DNA of 41,092 nucleotides. Source: Myxococcales bacterium (GTDB taxonomy: Bacteria; Myxococcota_A; Polyangia; Polyangiales; Polyangiaceae). Under the pieces are notes generated by a model. The model was not told where the DNA came from, ran no database searches, and worked only from the letters and a program-made list of their open reading frames with translations. The position numbers and the translations under genes were made by a program. Each line of letters opens with the position of its first letter. Positions within the stretch are counted from its first letter, which is position 1. The DNA lies in the NCBI GenBank assembly GCA_020430845.1, contig JAGQJA010000233.1, positions 1 through 41,092 on the forward strand. Reading direction: 5' to 3'. This document shows positions 40,379-41,092 of the stretch, one piece after another.

Positions 40379-41092
40379 TCAGAATCCCCCTGACTTCACT
40401 GGGTCTCCCTTGTGCAAGAGAAACCCGCTGGTGAGCGGAAAGCTAGCCGTGCGCCCGCCCACGCTCCACACCCCGCCGCTCGGATCGATCCACACACCGT
40501 GCAGGTCGAGCTGGATGTTCAGCTTCGTGTCTTCTTCGCGCCAGCCCTTTTCGTCGCGCACGTACACCGAGCCGTAGCTCCCGACGGCGTAGCCCGTGTC
40601 GCCCGCGCCGAGCGCGATGCCCGTGAGCCCGTATGTAGCGTCGGTCGCCTTCTTCCAGCCGGTGCCGTCGTTCTCGAGGACGAAGCCGCTCGCCGTCCCG
40701 CCCACCGCGGCGAAGCGCCCTTGGCTCGAGTGCGCCGTGAAGATCGATACGCCCACGCCCGTCTGCTGCTGCTCGAGCACCGTGCCGTTCCAGTGGAACG
40801 CGATGCCGCGGCTGCCGACGAGCCACACGTCGCTCGCGCTGCGACCGTGCACCTTCCACAAGCCTGCGTCTGCGACGACCGCCGCGGGCAGGCTGGGCTC
40901 CGGCGTCCACTGGTCACCCTGCAGGCGCCACGCGAAGCCCTTGGTGTCGAGCGTGCCGCCGACGGCCCACATCGACGCGGGGCTCTCGCCCCAGAGCCCG
41001 AACACGGTCTCGGTGCCCGGCGTCGTCATCTTGGTGAACTTGCCGCCCTCGTACCGGAGGATGACGCCGCCCGCGCCGCCCATGAAGATGGG
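40379..41092 (-). CDS. 'DVWAVG'-type beta-propeller protein, C-terminal part
   Basis: Only the last 237 codons are visible; the gene continues beyond base 41092. The sequence carries propeller units of a type very common in myxobacterial surface proteins: ETVFGLWGESPASMWAVGG, GLWKVHGRSASDVWLVGSRG, TGIALGAGDTGYAVGSYGSV and DLHGVWIDPSGGVWSVGG. A signal peptide should lie upstream of the window. Its TGA is one base before the GTG of the first NHL gene, placing it as an upstream member of the operon. Confidence 0.8.
   Translation of the reverse strand, partial: PIFMGGAGGVILRYEGGKFTKMTTPGTETVFGLWGESPASMWAVGGTLDTKGFAWRLQGDQWTPEPSLPAAVVADAGLWKVHGRSASDVWLVGSRGIAFHWNGTVLEQQQTGVGVSIFTAHSSQGRFAAVGGTASGFVLENDGTGWKKATDATYGLTGIALGAGDTGYAVGSYGSVYVRDEKGWREEDTKLNIQLDLHGVWIDPSGGVWSVGGRTASFPLTSGFLLHKGDPVKSGGF

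Overview
This is a GC-rich chromosomal window (about 70% G+C by eye, strong G/C in third codon positions) from what looks like a myxobacterium, most like the Polyangia (Labilithrix/Sandaracinus-type lineages). The reasons are the very high share of secreted lipoproteins (15 of 33 genes carry a lipobox Cys), 'DVWAVG'-type and NHL beta-propellers, a Ser-Gly linker protein ending in a MYXO-CTERM-like Cys/membrane/Arg tail, DUF3943 barrels and a two-component pair with an NtrC-type sigma-54 activator. This placement is inferred from gene content; there is no rRNA. I found no tRNA, rRNA, insertion sequence, prophage or CRISPR array.

Layout. 1-2014: N-terminal part of a PabB/TrpE-family chorismate enzyme and a lipoprotein alpha/beta hydrolase. 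2289-8243: an unknown lipoprotein and two DUF3943 paralogues on opposite strands, one translationally coupled to a polytopic membrane protein. 8362-17824: surface lipoproteins (phytase-like esterase, beta-propeller, pentapeptide-repeat, 1097-aa giant) plus a DIP1984-type cytosolic protein and a TPR-like protein. 18063-19877: a membrane-anchored EEP phosphohydrolase divergent from a TerC-family membrane protein. 19961-24179: a small lipoprotein, then a histidine kinase and sigma-54 activator whose genes overlap, divergent from a 7-TM protein that carries a near-consensus -24/-12 promoter. 24220-29962: a propeller lipoprotein with a C-terminal cytochrome c domain, a Gly-rich lipoprotein, a secreted-domain lipoprotein, a VOC protein, a hexanucleotide repeat tract and a small lipoprotein. 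29991-32591: an MBL hydrolase divergent from a LysR regulator, and a spermidine-synthase-like protein. 32659-37310: a propeller lipoprotein, the MYXO-CTERM-like Cys-rich protein and a cobalamin-binding radical SAM enzyme. 37401-41092: a tightly coupled minus-strand operon of three beta-propeller proteins (one cut by the window edge) ending in a cytochrome P460-like heme lipoprotein.

How the genes work together. Three groups have real sequence support for joint function. (1) The kinase/activator pair (20562-23214) and the divergent 7-TM gene, linked by a sigma-54 promoter and an upstream 8-bp inverted repeat. (2) The propeller/NHL/NHL/P460 operon, whose junctions are a 1-nt gap, ATGA and GTGA. 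(3) The DUF3943/polytopic membrane pair, joined by TGATG. Most other genes look like independently transcribed envelope or surface functions. Many start codons are uncertain because Shine-Dalgarno sequences are weak; they were chosen mainly from signal-peptide position or domain start.
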